Shown here in pieces: positions 31,540 through 39,362 of a DNA stretch of 52,692 nt. The notes under the pieces are model-generated. The model was not told the DNA's origin, made no database searches, and was given only the letters and a program-made list of their open reading frames with translations. The first letter of the stretch is position 1. The number at the start of each line of letters is the position of its first letter. Origin of the DNA: Roseburia_C amylophila (lineage in GTDB: Bacteria; Bacillota; Clostridia; Lachnospirales; Lachnospiraceae); NCBI RefSeq assembly GCF_025567465.1, contig NZ_JAOQKI010000017.1, forward strand, positions 1 through 52,692. The letters are read 5' to 3'. The translations under genes were made by a program, and so were the position numbers.

Positions 31540-33480
31540 ATGAAAGCAATTAAAAACTTATGTTTGTTTTGTTTCCTGATTTTTGGAATACTTATGCAAT
31601 CTGAAATATTTCAAGATCAGCTTTGGAACTTTTCTACAGCATATTTTACGTCATCACGCTATGAAGTTGCTAGTGAAGATATGTCGCAGTTTCTGAAAGA
31701 TGTATCAGAAACTGCAACGGAGAATGATGTACATATTTTTTCTCAGTACAATGAAATCAATAATAAATACCTTTCAACACTTCATATTTATGGCGATGAT
31801 AAAGTAATCAGACAAACATTAAAAAATACTGCAAACATAGAAGAATCAGAATATACCGCTTTAGTTTCCGGAATTACGAAAGTAAAATTTCATAATCTCT
31901 CAGAATTGCAAAGTACCTCTGTGGGTTATGAAAACTTTATCTCATACATAGGAAATGAGGACAATATTATCTCTGCATATCAGAAATTATCAGAAAAATA
32001 TAGCTTAACTTATCCAGAATATTGGAATTCTACGGAAAAGGACATGATTTTTATTATATGGGGTATGATTATTGCATTGATGATTGTTCTAAATGTAATT
32101 GAAGTGGTTAGGCGAAAAAAAGAGGTTGTTGTACGAGTTTCCTTAGGAGAAAGTGCTGGTTTCATAGCATTTAAGGCTGCTTTATTCGATGTAACTTTTG
32201 ACATTGCATTATTTATTGTTGCAAAAATATTGCTGTCAAATTATATATCGGGAGCATATGAGAATAGACTCGTCACAATTTTATATTCCATTGGAATTAT
32301 TCTTTCCACTATTCCATATTGTTCTTTTTGCTTTTTTGATATTAGAAAGGCATTCGCAAATGCAACACACAAAAGAGGAGTGGATTTTTTAATTTATTCG
32401 TTAAAATTTATAGCAGGGGTAGCCGCTGTTTTTACAATTACCACTAATATTAGTAGTATTCATAATAACCTATTTACAAATGAACATTTGTTAGAAGAAT
32501 ATTATGATGCAAATTATTTTACCGTAAAGACTACTGATTTTAATGCTGAAAAAGAAGAAGCTTTTTGGAATAAACTATACAAGAATGAATATAACACATT
32601 AAAGCCTGTAATATGCTTGAATATTTTAAATGATAAAAATGATGTGATATATGTAAATAATCATGCAAAAGATATGTTACAAGGTTTTACGAAGCAGATA
32701 AATGCAGTAGAGAATGAATCTTCTGATTTGATTATTTTCATTCCAAAGAATAGATATTTTGCTAAAAACAAGCAATTAGCCTATGACTCCTTGAGCCATG
32801 TTTTAAATCATGATAATTTACAACAATTAAATATTCAGTACATAGAGTATAGCGAAACAGAATACTTTTCCTATTTAGATACAAGTAGAATAAATGGTAT
32901 CGAAAAAAGCAAAAATCCGATAATTATTTATCAGGCAAACAAAGATTTAGCAGTCAATGGTGGGTATCTTGAAAGCTATAAAGCAGGAGCAGTTTTATTT
33001 CAATGTGATGAAAAACAGCTAAGAAATATCAGCAAAAAGTATGAAGATATGCTTGGAAATTATCAGCTAGTAATTACAAACGTACATGAACAGTATTTAT
33101 ATAATCACACATTTTTAATAAAACTCGTGGGATTTTTAAGTTCTCTTTGTACGATTGTATTGCTTTTAAATATTATGATTATTGTTACAGTAAGTAGACT
33201 AGAGTTCCGAGAAAATGCAATGAAAATTTCCTTGATGAAAATCTTTGGATATAGTTTATTTGAACGGCACAAAACACTTCTTAAAATGATTGTAGTGGAA
33301 AATTTTGTGATATTAGTAGGTATGCTTATCTATTCTTTATTATCGGTACAGACTGAAGTAGGAATTAGCATTCTTGTTAGTTCATTTATGGCACTAATAG
33401 AATTTACAATTATTTTCTTTAATATCACAATTGTTGAAAAAACAAACATACCGAAATCATTAAAAGGAGGTTGCTTATGA
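31540..33480 (+). CDS. Bacteriocin-associated integral membrane protein, DUF1430 type
   Basis: A 646-residue membrane protein with the topology of the lactococcin 972-associated seven-helix family (bact_immun_7tm/DUF1430): one N-terminal helix (5-25), a large outside domain, three or four helices at about 175-305, a second outside domain (about 320-520), and three C-terminal helices (about 528-635). The layout is FtsX/MacB-like, and its ATPase partner overlaps the stop codon by 4 bases. It should act as the permease for export of or immunity to the bacteriocin. The short spacing and adjacent starts show tight co-expression. Confidence 0.85.
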   Translation: MKAIKNLCLFCFLIFGILMQSEIFQDQLWNFSTAYFTSSRYEVASEDMSQFLKDVSETATENDVHIFSQYNEINNKYLSTLHIYGDDKVIRQTLKNTANIEESEYTALVSGITKVKFHNLSELQSTSVGYENFISYIGNEDNIISAYQKLSEKYSLTYPEYWNSTEKDMIFIIWGMIIALMIVLNVIEVVRRKKEVVVRVSLGESAGFIAFKAALFDVTFDIALFIVAKILLSNYISGAYENRLVTILYSIGIILSTIPYCSFCFFDIRKAFANATHKRGVDFLIYSLKFIAGVAAVFTITTNISSIHNNLFTNEHLLEEYYDANYFTVKTTDFNAEKEEAFWNKLYKNEYNTLKPVICLNILNDKNDVIYVNNHAKDMLQGFTKQINAVENESSDLIIFIPKNRYFAKNKQLAYDSLSHVLNHDNLQQLNIQYIEYSETEYFSYLDTSRINGIEKSKNPIIIYQANKDLAVNGGYLESYKAGAVLFQCDEKQLRNISKKYEDMLGNYQLVITNVHEQYLYNHTFLIKLVGFLSSLCTIVLLLNIMIIVTVSRLEFRENAMKISLMKIFGYSLFERHKTLLKMIVVENFVILVGMLIYSLLSVQTEVGISILVSSFMALIEFTIIFFNITIVEKTNIPKSLKGGCL

Positions 33481-34085
33481 TAACAATTGAAAATCTATGC
33501 AAAGCATATAATGATAAAATTTTGTTCAAAAATTTTCATTTGGAAATTCCAGATAGCCGTTTTTTGGTAATTAGTGGCGAAAGTGGATGCGGAAAAAGTA
33601 CTTTACTTAATATGATTGGAGGTATTGAAACTCCTGACAAAGGTTCTATTATTGTGAATGGTTTTGATGTGGCAAAAAAAGGAAAAAAGCAGAAATATTT
33701 CAAAGAAGTTGTTGGATTTTTATTTCAAAATTTTGCCCTTTTGGAAAACAAAACAGTAAAAGAAAATCTAGAAATAATAAAAAAATCAGGTAGAACGGAT
33801 ATTTCAATAAATGAAGCTCTTGAAAAAGTTGGTTTACAGAAAGTAATTAACAAAAAAGTCTATCAATTATCTGGTGGCGAACAGCAGAGAGTTGCGTTAG
33901 CTCGTTTAATGCTAAAGAAATGTTCGATTGTATTAGCAGACGAACCAACTGGTTCCTTAGACAAAAAAAATAGTGAGATTGTTATGAATATATTGCATGA
34001 GTTAAGTGAACAGGGAAAAACAGTTATTGTTGTAACTCATAGTGAAGAAATTGTAGCACAAGAAAAGCATGTTCTATATTTATAA
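33477..34085 (+). CDS. Bacteriocin ABC transporter ATPase, lactococcin 972 group
   Basis: A 202-residue ABC ATPase of the MacB/LolD-like class: Walker A GESGCGKST (about 36-44), signature LSGGEQQR, Walker B IVLADEPTGSLD, His in VTHSEE. The length and relation to the gene before it match the lactococcin 972 group of bacteriocin exporters. The start is the ATG 6 bases after AGGAGG, overlapping the permease stop (ATGA). A strong terminator follows, closing the cluster. Confidence 0.9.
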   Translation: MITIENLCKAYNDKILFKNFHLEIPDSRFLVISGESGCGKSTLLNMIGGIETPDKGSIIVNGFDVAKKGKKQKYFKEVVGFLFQNFALLENKTVKENLEIIKKSGRTDISINEALEKVGLQKVINKKVYQLSGGEQQRVALARLMLKKCSIVLADEPTGSLDKKNSEIVMNILHELSEQGKTVIVVTHSEEIVAQEKHVLYL

Positions 34086-34098
34086 TTACCCATAATAG

Positions 34099-34144
34099 AA
34101 GAATATGTTCTTTCGGGAGACACCTCCTCTAAGAACATATTCTT
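34099..34144. terminator. Strong terminator closing the bacteriocin operon
   Basis: AAGAATATGTTCTT and AAGAACATATTCTT form a perfect 14-bp stem, with a further GGAG/CTCC inner pairing in the loop and TTTT at the end. It lies 14 bases after the ATPase stop. Confidence 0.85.
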
Positions 34145-34236
34145 TTGGTTAAAATTGATTATAAAGATACTTTTATTTCAGTATATTCGCTATATTGATG
34201 GGATATATATTTGCATATTATTTATATGGATAAGGA

Positions 34237-34473
34237 TTATAACTCTAGTGAGTCTTCTGCATCTACCCACATCTGTAAATTACCCTCAAGATATAATCTT
34301 GCATATTCCAAAGGCTCATCCACAGCCAATGAAGTAAGCGCACATTCTGATCCGTATGTGGTTTTTAGATTTTTTTCAGCTTTCCAGCAATCAATGCGAA
34401 GCATATATCCGGCACTTGTGTAAACATCAATACTATCGTGATTTATGTTGTATTCTGCATAAATTGTTCTCAT
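34237..34473 (-). CDS. DUF6061-family protein
   Basis: A 78-residue protein starting MRTIYAEYNINHDSIDVYTS, with LRIDCWKAEKNLKTT and ending QMWVDAEDSLEL. From memory it fits DUF6061, small acidic proteins of gut Clostridia often carried on mobile elements; function unknown. It lies on the opposite strand from the bacteriocin operon, near the right end of element 1. The gene may be anti-restriction or stress linked, but nothing in the sequence shows that. Confidence 0.7.
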   Translation of the reverse strand: MRTIYAEYNINHDSIDVYTSAGYMLRIDCWKAEKNLKTTYGSECALTSLAVDEPLEYARLYLEGNLQMWVDAEDSLEL

Positions 34474-34581
34474 CGTATCTTATCTCCATTTTCTTTTAAT
34501 AATCAGTTATAGAGTTAAATATCGAAAACATTTCAATCAGTTCACCATGTCGTTATTGTTATACTGTGTTATGAAATTTTC

Positions 34582-34659
34582 TTTCCCTTATTTTTTCCCA
34601 TATTAAGGTTCATGAAAACCAATGTGAGAATATAACACAAGGGAAAGAGTAAGGGAAAG
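34582..34659. repeat. Right end module of mobilizable element 1
   Basis: TTTCCCTTATTTTTTCCCATAT and, 33 bases on, CAAGGGAAAGAGTAAGGGAAAG. Both pieces match the module at 24969-25018 in order and orientation. This places the right boundary of the element near 34.66 kb, about 9.7 kb from the left end. Confidence 0.55.
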
Positions 34660-34771
34660 CTCACTTGCTACAAACTTAGTATTTTCAAGGGTTTGCGAAG
34701 AATTTGATAATTAAATATAACAGTTATTAAATTTCCTAAAATATGTGAAATATCAACTGGAATTTGTCGCT

Positions 34772-35200
34772 TTAATACCCGTGGTCAACATGTTCCCAAT
34801 TCCCACTGTCATTCCTAATTAGAATCCATTTCCAATCATCATATGTTGAATCCGGATTAAGCGAACCATCCCCGCCTGATGAGTCTACATCGAAAGATGA
34901 TAATATTACGATTGCTTCATCCGCGTCATATTGTTCAGCCCATTCATCAAATTCATCGGCGTATGTATCTCCGGGATAGGACAGTTTTGTCAGTGTGCAG
35001 CCGTCAAATTCGTTGCCGAAATAGTCTTTTACTGTTTGGAAAGCCGCCTCAATATCACTGTCTGAATATATTTCCGATGGTTTCCAATCAGGAATTTGAA
35101 CATTGTCAATATTCCCACCACTATTCTTTCCACTACAGCCGGCAAGAACAAAAATCATTATCAAAGCTGTCAGAAAACAGAATAAAGTTTTCCTATTCAT
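34772..35200 (-). CDS. Putative lipoprotein
   Basis: A 142-residue protein with a lipoprotein signal peptide: basic start MNRK, hydrophobic stretch, lipobox LAGC with Cys at residue 22. The mature part is acidic and Ser/Gly-rich, with WKPSEIYSDSDIEAAFQTVK and a C-terminal WKWILIRNDSGNWEHVDHGY. It should be anchored on the outer face of the membrane. Similar short lipoproteins occur in Clostridia; no function known. AGGAGG lies 9 bases before the ATG. It precedes the VanZ-like gene in the downstream sense, 50 bases apart on the same strand. Confidence 0.75.
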   Translation of the reverse strand: MNRKTLFCFLTALIMIFVLAGCSGKNSGGNIDNVQIPDWKPSEIYSDSDIEAAFQTVKDYFGNEFDGCTLTKLSYPGDTYADEFDEWAEQYDADEAIVILSSFDVDSSGGDGSLNPDSTYDDWKWILIRNDSGNWEHVDHGY

Positions 35201-35249
35201 TTTTCGATACCTCCTACGAATTCAAATTTTCATCCCTACAGACTGAAAT

Positions 35250-35786
35250 TTATTTTTTCCTTGTGGTTATACGAAGTAACAAGCATCCTATCAAAAATCC
35301 AACGAGAGTCCCACAAGTATTCATAATCACATCATCTAACTGTGCAAACCTTCCAATAAATGTTTGCAAAAATTCTATACCAATCGAAAATACTGCTCCA
35401 AGTATAACGCCATTCCACCAATGCTTGTGGATATTCTTAAAAATAAATACTGGCAAAAATCCATATGGAATGAATAGACATATATTCAAAATAGTTGCCG
35501 CATTAAATCCATCCTCAAATAATTTAAAACTAATATAACTATCAAGTGGTGAGGATATTCCAAAACTACCACCAATAATTCCTGTAATTTTTAATATTGA
35601 TACAACTATTAGAATCCATAAGAATTGACATAACCAATTTAAAATCTTAACTTCAATTTTCTTCTTCTGGATAAATTCAATACCCACTTCGATAATCATA
35701 ACACCTGCAAAAATAATAAGTGCCATTGGAAATAATCTCACTAATATCCATATTCCAGTCCATATTTCCATTGTAATATAACTCAC
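35250..35786 (-). CDS. VanZ-like membrane protein
   Basis: A 178-residue protein with about five membrane helices and the VanZ family pattern: NICLFIPYGFLPVF, then SIGIEFLQTFIGRFAQLDDVIMNTCGTLVGF with the conserved Glu, Gln and Asp-Asp. VanZ gives low teicoplanin resistance in enterococci; most homologues have unknown roles in the envelope. A GTG at 35786, 7 bases after GGAGG, is the best start; the ATG two codons earlier directly abuts the ribosome site. Confidence 0.85.
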   Translation of the reverse strand: MSYITMEIWTGIWILVRLFPMALIIFAGVMIIEVGIEFIQKKKIEVKILNWLCQFLWILIVVSILKITGIIGGSFGISSPLDSYISFKLFEDGFNAATILNICLFIPYGFLPVFIFKNIHKHWWNGVILGAVFSIGIEFLQTFIGRFAQLDDVIMNTCGTLVGFLIGCLLLRITTRKK

Positions 35787-35902
35787 TATCATTCCTCCAT
35801 AACTTCAAATTTGTCGTTTTCTTTTATCCCCATTATAACTGTTCTCCATAACCACTGCAATGAAAACCTAATCGGTGATTTACATTTCTCTCTCTTCTAA
35901 AA

Positions 35903-35930
35903 ATGGGCAATCCCATTAAGGACTGCCCAT
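35903..35930 (-). terminator. Terminator-like hairpin
   Basis: ATGGGCA and TGCCCAT pair, with CCTTAATGGG in between that can extend the stem; on the minus strand TTTTT follows. It lies about 150 bases after the tRNA-binding-domain gene and may end that transcript. Confidence 0.65.
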
Positions 35931-36078
35931 TCATTCTGCTTATTATGCGATTTTTTCTTGCTTGCACCGATTTCTGCATCAAATGATGTAAGTTTGATGT
36001 AAATCGCTGTTTTTTCAGTTTTTTATCAAATGAAGTACGTTCCGTTTATTTGGTAAAACGGTACATCTTTACATCATC

Positions 36079-36537
36079 TTAATAGAGCTTTGCACCTGCC
36101 GGAATGTGGTCATCAACCATCAGAAGATGAAGCTTTTCTTCGCCTTCTTCTTCGTGAATAGCACTGAGGAGCATACCGCAAGAGTCAATGCCCATCATAG
36201 CTCTCGGTGGAAGATTTGTGATAGCGATAAGAGTCTTTCCAACCAGTTCTTCCGGCTCGTAATAAGCGTGAATACCGCTTAAAATGGTTCTGTCTGTGCC
36301 TGTTCCGTCATCAAGAGTGAACTGTAACAGTTTCTTTGACTTCGGTACTGCAACACACTCTTTAACCTTTACTGCACGGAAATCTGACTTGCTGAATGTA
36401 TCAAAGTCTACCATTTCCTCAAACAAAGGCTCAATCTTTACCTTAGAAAAATCAATCTTTTCAGGCTCTGCTTTCACTTCTTCAGTAGCCTTAGATTTTA
36501 CATCATTTTTCTTATTTACATCATTCAGGGTCTTCAT
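36079..36537 (-). CDS. Stand-alone tRNA-binding domain (MetG C-terminal type)
   Basis: A 152-residue protein. Residues 1-45 are a charged linker, and residues about 48-150 form an EMAP/Trbp111-type OB fold: VDFDTFSKSDFRAVKVKEC, SKKLLQFTLDDGTG, TILSGIHAYYEPEELVGKTL, NLPPRAMMGIDSCGMLLSAI. This is the dimerisation and tRNA-binding module usually found at the C-terminus of methionyl-tRNA synthetase. Here the synthetase is absent. No strong ribosome site precedes the ATG and the frame stays open for about 30 codons upstream, so it could be a fragment. It is next to the integrase end of element 2. Confidence 0.75.
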   Translation of the reverse strand: MKTLNDVNKKNDVKSKATEEVKAEPEKIDFSKVKIEPLFEEMVDFDTFSKSDFRAVKVKECVAVPKSKKLLQFTLDDGTGTDRTILSGIHAYYEPEELVGKTLIAITNLPPRAMMGIDSCGMLLSAIHEEEGEEKLHLLMVDDHIPAGAKLY

Positions 36538-36651
36538 TGTCGGGAATTTTTTTGATTTTTCTTCATTACCCTTCGTGATGCTTCGCTGTACTATTTCTAT
36601 TAAATTGTCTTCTCTTCATCACCATTCATGATGAATCATTGTCAAATCATA

Positions 36652-36692
36652 TCTGTTGTCAATTTGATGTCATTTGGTTATTTCTGTTGTCA
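36652..36692. repeat. Direct repeat at the integrase end of element 2
   Basis: TCTGTTGTCA occurs twice (36652-36661 and 36683-36692), with related GTCAAAT and GATGTCA sequences between. It is just past the 3' end of the integrase gene, where Tn916-type elements have arm-binding sites. A small hairpin (AAGGG/CCCTT, 36698-36715) follows. Confidence 0.4.
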
Positions 36693-36716
36693 GATGAAAG
36701 GGTTCATAAGCCCTTC

Positions 36717-37952
36717 TTAAAATACATCCATTGTTGCAGCCAAATGTTCAAATGTTTCCTGTTTTTTCTCCTCTGTCGCTTCTGCATAGATATCCATAGT
36801 GGTCTGAATATCCTTATGCCCCATGATCGACTGGATTATTTTCAGGTTTGTTTCTCTTTCACAAAGCCTTGTGCAAAATGTGTGTCTCAAGCTGTGCGCT
36901 GAAAAATCCGGCAACAGCACCGGCTCCCGATGCTCTTTTTTTGCCTCTATTTCTTCTGTTGCGTTATAAGCAGATGAGATTCTCTTGATTGCTCGATTGA
37001 CTGACTGGGCATTCATTATATTTCCATAACGGTTACAGAAAACAAAGCCTGTCATTCCGTCAATCTCTGCATCTGTCCAGCCATTTTCTTTCTGCTCTTC
37101 CCAGATCATTTCAAAAGCATCTTTCACTGTATCCAACATGGGAATCGTACGCATTCCGGCTTCTGTTTTCGGCGTCGAAATGTGATTTTCCGATGCCCGG
37201 TCTTCTCCTACCGGATAATACGTCAGATTATGATTGATGCTGATAATCCGCTTCTCGTAATCAATGTCTTCCCATCGAAGCCCTAAAACTTCTCCAATCC
37301 GGCACCCGGTTCCAAGAAAAATCGTAAAAATCGGCCACCAGTGAAAATAAATCGGATGCGCAGCAATATATTCCATAAATGCTCTCTGCTGTGGAATCGT
37401 CAGTGCATGTCTCACACCGGTCTTCATGCCTAAGTTTTTCTTTAATTCTGCCATGACTCCATCCGTAGGATTTTTTCTGATAATGTCATCCCTTACAGCC
37501 AGTTGAAAAGTTGGATGCAATAACGTATGAATGGTTTCCAATGTGTTAATCTTCAGTTCCTGCTTCTTGGTCAAATGATTATAGAACTGCACCACATCAG
37601 AATACTTAATCTCTGCTATATTCCGCTTTCCAAATGTATCCCGGATAAATCGGTCATACATATAAAGATAATTACTCTTGGTCGTTGGTTTCAGATTGTT
37701 TTTGAGACTCATGTAGCGGTCAAATACAAAATTTACTGTAGCCTTTCCGGCAACATAAATATCCAGACCGTCCATCTGGTCTTTCATGAGCTGTGCTTCT
37801 TTTTCTCGAAGCGTTACAAGGTCTTGTGCATAAACATACTTACGTCTTCCAAGGGGATCTGTATAAGTATATACATACCTCTCATCGGAACGTCTCTGTG
37901 ATTCACCTTTCCGCAAGACTCTGCCTCGCAGATCTTTTCTTGTCTGTGCCAT
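36717..37952 (-). CDS. int: Tn916-type site-specific integrase of element 2
   Basis: A 411-residue tyrosine recombinase. The N-terminal arm-binding domain (1-60) begins MAQTRKDLRGRVLRKGESQR with YVYTYTDPLGRRKYVYA; the SAM-like domain covers about 70-165; the catalytic domain has GCRIGEVLGL, HSLRHTFCT, MGHKDIQTTMDIYAE with all active residues. It moves element 2 in and out of the chromosome. It is the leftmost gene of that element. It is distinct from the element 1 integrase, so the two elements moved independently. Confidence 0.94.
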   Translation of the reverse strand: MAQTRKDLRGRVLRKGESQRRSDERYVYTYTDPLGRRKYVYAQDLVTLREKEAQLMKDQMDGLDIYVAGKATVNFVFDRYMSLKNNLKPTTKSNYLYMYDRFIRDTFGKRNIAEIKYSDVVQFYNHLTKKQELKINTLETIHTLLHPTFQLAVRDDIIRKNPTDGVMAELKKNLGMKTGVRHALTIPQQRAFMEYIAAHPIYFHWWPIFTIFLGTGCRIGEVLGLRWEDIDYEKRIISINHNLTYYPVGEDRASENHISTPKTEAGMRTIPMLDTVKDAFEMIWEEQKENGWTDAEIDGMTGFVFCNRYGNIMNAQSVNRAIKRISSAYNATEEIEAKKEHREPVLLPDFSAHSLRHTFCTRLCERETNLKIIQSIMGHKDIQTTMDIYAEATEEKKQETFEHLAATMDVF

Positions 37953-37987
37953 ATAAAATCCTCCTTCAATAAAGGAAGGACTTCATG

Positions 37988-38158
37988 TTATTCAGGTCTG
38001 TTCAAAATTCTTTCCAGTCCCTGCAGGACAACTTCTGTCACAGTCATTTTGTGCTTTCCGGCATAATCGCAGATACGCTTATACATAGAATCTTCCACCC
38101 GGATACTCAATACTTTCTTTTTTACATTTTCCGACTTTGGTCTTCCTGTCTTCGCCAT
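37988..38158 (-). CDS. Small ribbon-helix-helix (CopG-like) protein
   Basis: A 56-residue protein starting MAKTGRPKSENVKKKVLSIR, then VEDSMYKRICDYAGKHKMTV and TEVVLQGLERILNRPE. The GRPK start, a beta strand (VLSIRV) and two helices are the ribbon-helix-helix pattern. GGAGGA lies 12 bases upstream. It is 35 bases before the integrase gene on the same strand and may act in excision control or copy control; the role is inferred. Confidence 0.75.
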   Translation of the reverse strand: MAKTGRPKSENVKKKVLSIRVEDSMYKRICDYAGKHKMTVTEVVLQGLERILNRPE

Positions 38159-38248
38159 ATCTGTTCTTATTCCTCCACATCTTCATTATAGTTTTCGTAT
38201 GACAAAAAGTCAATCCCTGTTTTTCGTCCTTCCACAATTTTTTCTTCC

Positions 38249-38458
38249 CTACGCAATCCGGAATGTCTCCAGATACTTTTCAAATATCTCACAGTTTACA
38301 AGGGCAACCTTGTCAATCTTATACACTGCTTTGGCTTCTTTCGCCAGCTCCTGGAATTTCGTCAGCCCAATGCTGTAAAGCTCTGCCCCTTCCTGATAAC
38401 GGACGAATTTCTTTGCTATTTTCTTTGTTTTCTCTACATCTTTACGTGCATATCCCAT
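38249..38458 (-). CDS. DUF6462-family excisionase-like protein
   Basis: A 69-residue protein (KKFVRYQEGAELYSIGLTKF, then QELAKEAKAVYKIDKVALVN and CEIFEKYLETFRIA). This is the helix-turn-helix form seen in DUF6462 and excisionase-like proteins. Two relatives lie at 52045-52531. The ATG at 38458 has AGGAGG 8 bases upstream. It is next to an integrase, so it probably serves as the directionality factor of element 2. Confidence 0.75.
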   Translation of the reverse strand: MGYARKDVEKTKKIAKKFVRYQEGAELYSIGLTKFQELAKEAKAVYKIDKVALVNCEIFEKYLETFRIA

Positions 38459-38548
38459 ACACCGCACCTCCTTTTCTGCATGAAAAAAGCAGCTAACCTA
38501 TTTTTCATAGACTAACTGCTCGTGTTAAGTTCCATATTCAGTTTTATT

Positions 38549-38917
38549 CTACAAATCCGACAGTGAAATTCGGTCGTATGCGCCATTTTTCTTATCTTCC
38601 GGGTGTGGCTCCAATCCAATAATTGTAATATCTTTCTGGTCTGGTCCATAAACCCAGTACATTCTCATTGCGCCACTGGTTTTATTTTCCAGATAAGATT
38701 GCCACACTTTCATTCCGTAACGTCTGGATAATGGCTCTATTTCATGGGTTTGAAGACTCGGATAACCCGGATCAGCCGACAACAGCTTTAAAGCCTTTCC
38801 CCATTTTTTATACAACTGTTCTTCCTTCTTTTTTATATTACCGGAACGATATTTCTCCTGCAGATCTAACCAAAGTTCCTGCATTTCAGGAATTCCCATT
38901 CGTATATTAAAATTCAT
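38549..38917 (-). CDS. Putative RelE-like toxin of a toxin-antitoxin pair
   Basis: A 122-residue protein. The C-terminal half (LSRRYGMKVWQSYLENKTSG, then AMRMYWVYGPDQKDITIIGL, EPHPED) has the strand-rich form of RelE/ParE-like toxins, where MRMYW is the core strand and a basic residue lies in the preceding helix. The gene follows an antitoxin-like gene by 12 bases on the same strand. RelE-like toxins cut mRNA on the ribosome. I am fairly sure of the pairing, less of the exact toxin class. Confidence 0.65.
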   Translation of the reverse strand: MNFNIRMGIPEMQELWLDLQEKYRSGNIKKKEEQLYKKWGKALKLLSADPGYPSLQTHEIEPLSRRYGMKVWQSYLENKTSGAMRMYWVYGPDQKDITIIGLEPHPEDKKNGAYDRISLSDL

Positions 38918-38929
38918 CTCTCATTCCTT

Positions 38930-39169
38930 TTAAAAATCTGACAGGTCAATAGCCTGGGAAACATCGCCTCTTTTAAAATTGCTTACTGCACGATCCATAT
39001 CTGCCAGAGTTCTGGCTGAAATGCACTCTGGCACTGCCAGTTCCCGAGGTTCCAGAATAATGCAGCCATTTCCATATTCTTTTACATTATAATACTGATA
39101 AGCAGCTCCTCTGAGAGTAATTCTTTTTTTGTTATCCAGATGGGCAACATAATCTTTCATTGCTTCCAT
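38930..39169 (-). CDS. Putative antitoxin
   Basis: A 79-residue protein. The N-terminal part (YVAHLDNKKRITLRGAAYQY, then YGNGCIILEPREL) resembles the swapped-hairpin AbrB/SpoVT DNA-binding fold; the C-terminal part (ADMDRAVSNFKRGDVSQAID) is a helical tail, the usual toxin-binding part. The ATG at 39169 has AGGAGG 8 bases upstream. It is the first gene of the pair, and a promoter with a palindrome lies directly upstream, typical of autoregulation. Confidence 0.65.
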   Translation of the reverse strand: MEAMKDYVAHLDNKKRITLRGAAYQYYNVKEYGNGCIILEPRELAVPECISARTLADMDRAVSNFKRGDVSQAIDLSDF

Positions 39170-39197
39170 TATCAACACCTCCTACGCAAGCATTTGT

Positions 39198-39251
39198 GTG
39201 GGAAATCCCACCTCTTATTATTATAATACGCTTTTCTATATTATCTGTCAA
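39198..39251 (-). promoter_or_regulatory. Promoter and operator of the toxin-antitoxin pair
   Basis: On the minus strand TTGACA (39246-39251), 17 bases, TATTAT (39223-39228). Downstream is a 14-bp palindrome GTGGGA-TT-TCCCAC (39198-39211), then the antitoxin ribosome site. The palindrome is a good candidate for the antitoxin operator. Confidence 0.65.
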
Positions 39252-39362
39252 TCTACTTTTACTTACTCCTGATACTTGAAAGTATTCATGCACCGGCAGA
39301 CGGCAGGTGGCAGATAGGGTATCTATAAAAATCTGTATTTGCTTCGATGACTCTGCCACCCA

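Noticed and set aside
34211..34423. Plus-strand frame after the bacteriocin operon
   Set aside because: Antisense to the DUF6061-like gene and behind a strong terminator.
36541..36650. Upstream extension of the tRNA-binding-domain gene by about 30 codons
   Set aside because: The frame is open but without a start codon in a good context and the residues do not match the linker of methionyl-tRNA synthetase.
39132..39359. Minus-strand 75-codon frame upstream of the antitoxin
   Set aside because: It covers the antitoxin promoter, palindrome and ribosome site in another frame; its sequence is not protein-like at the end.
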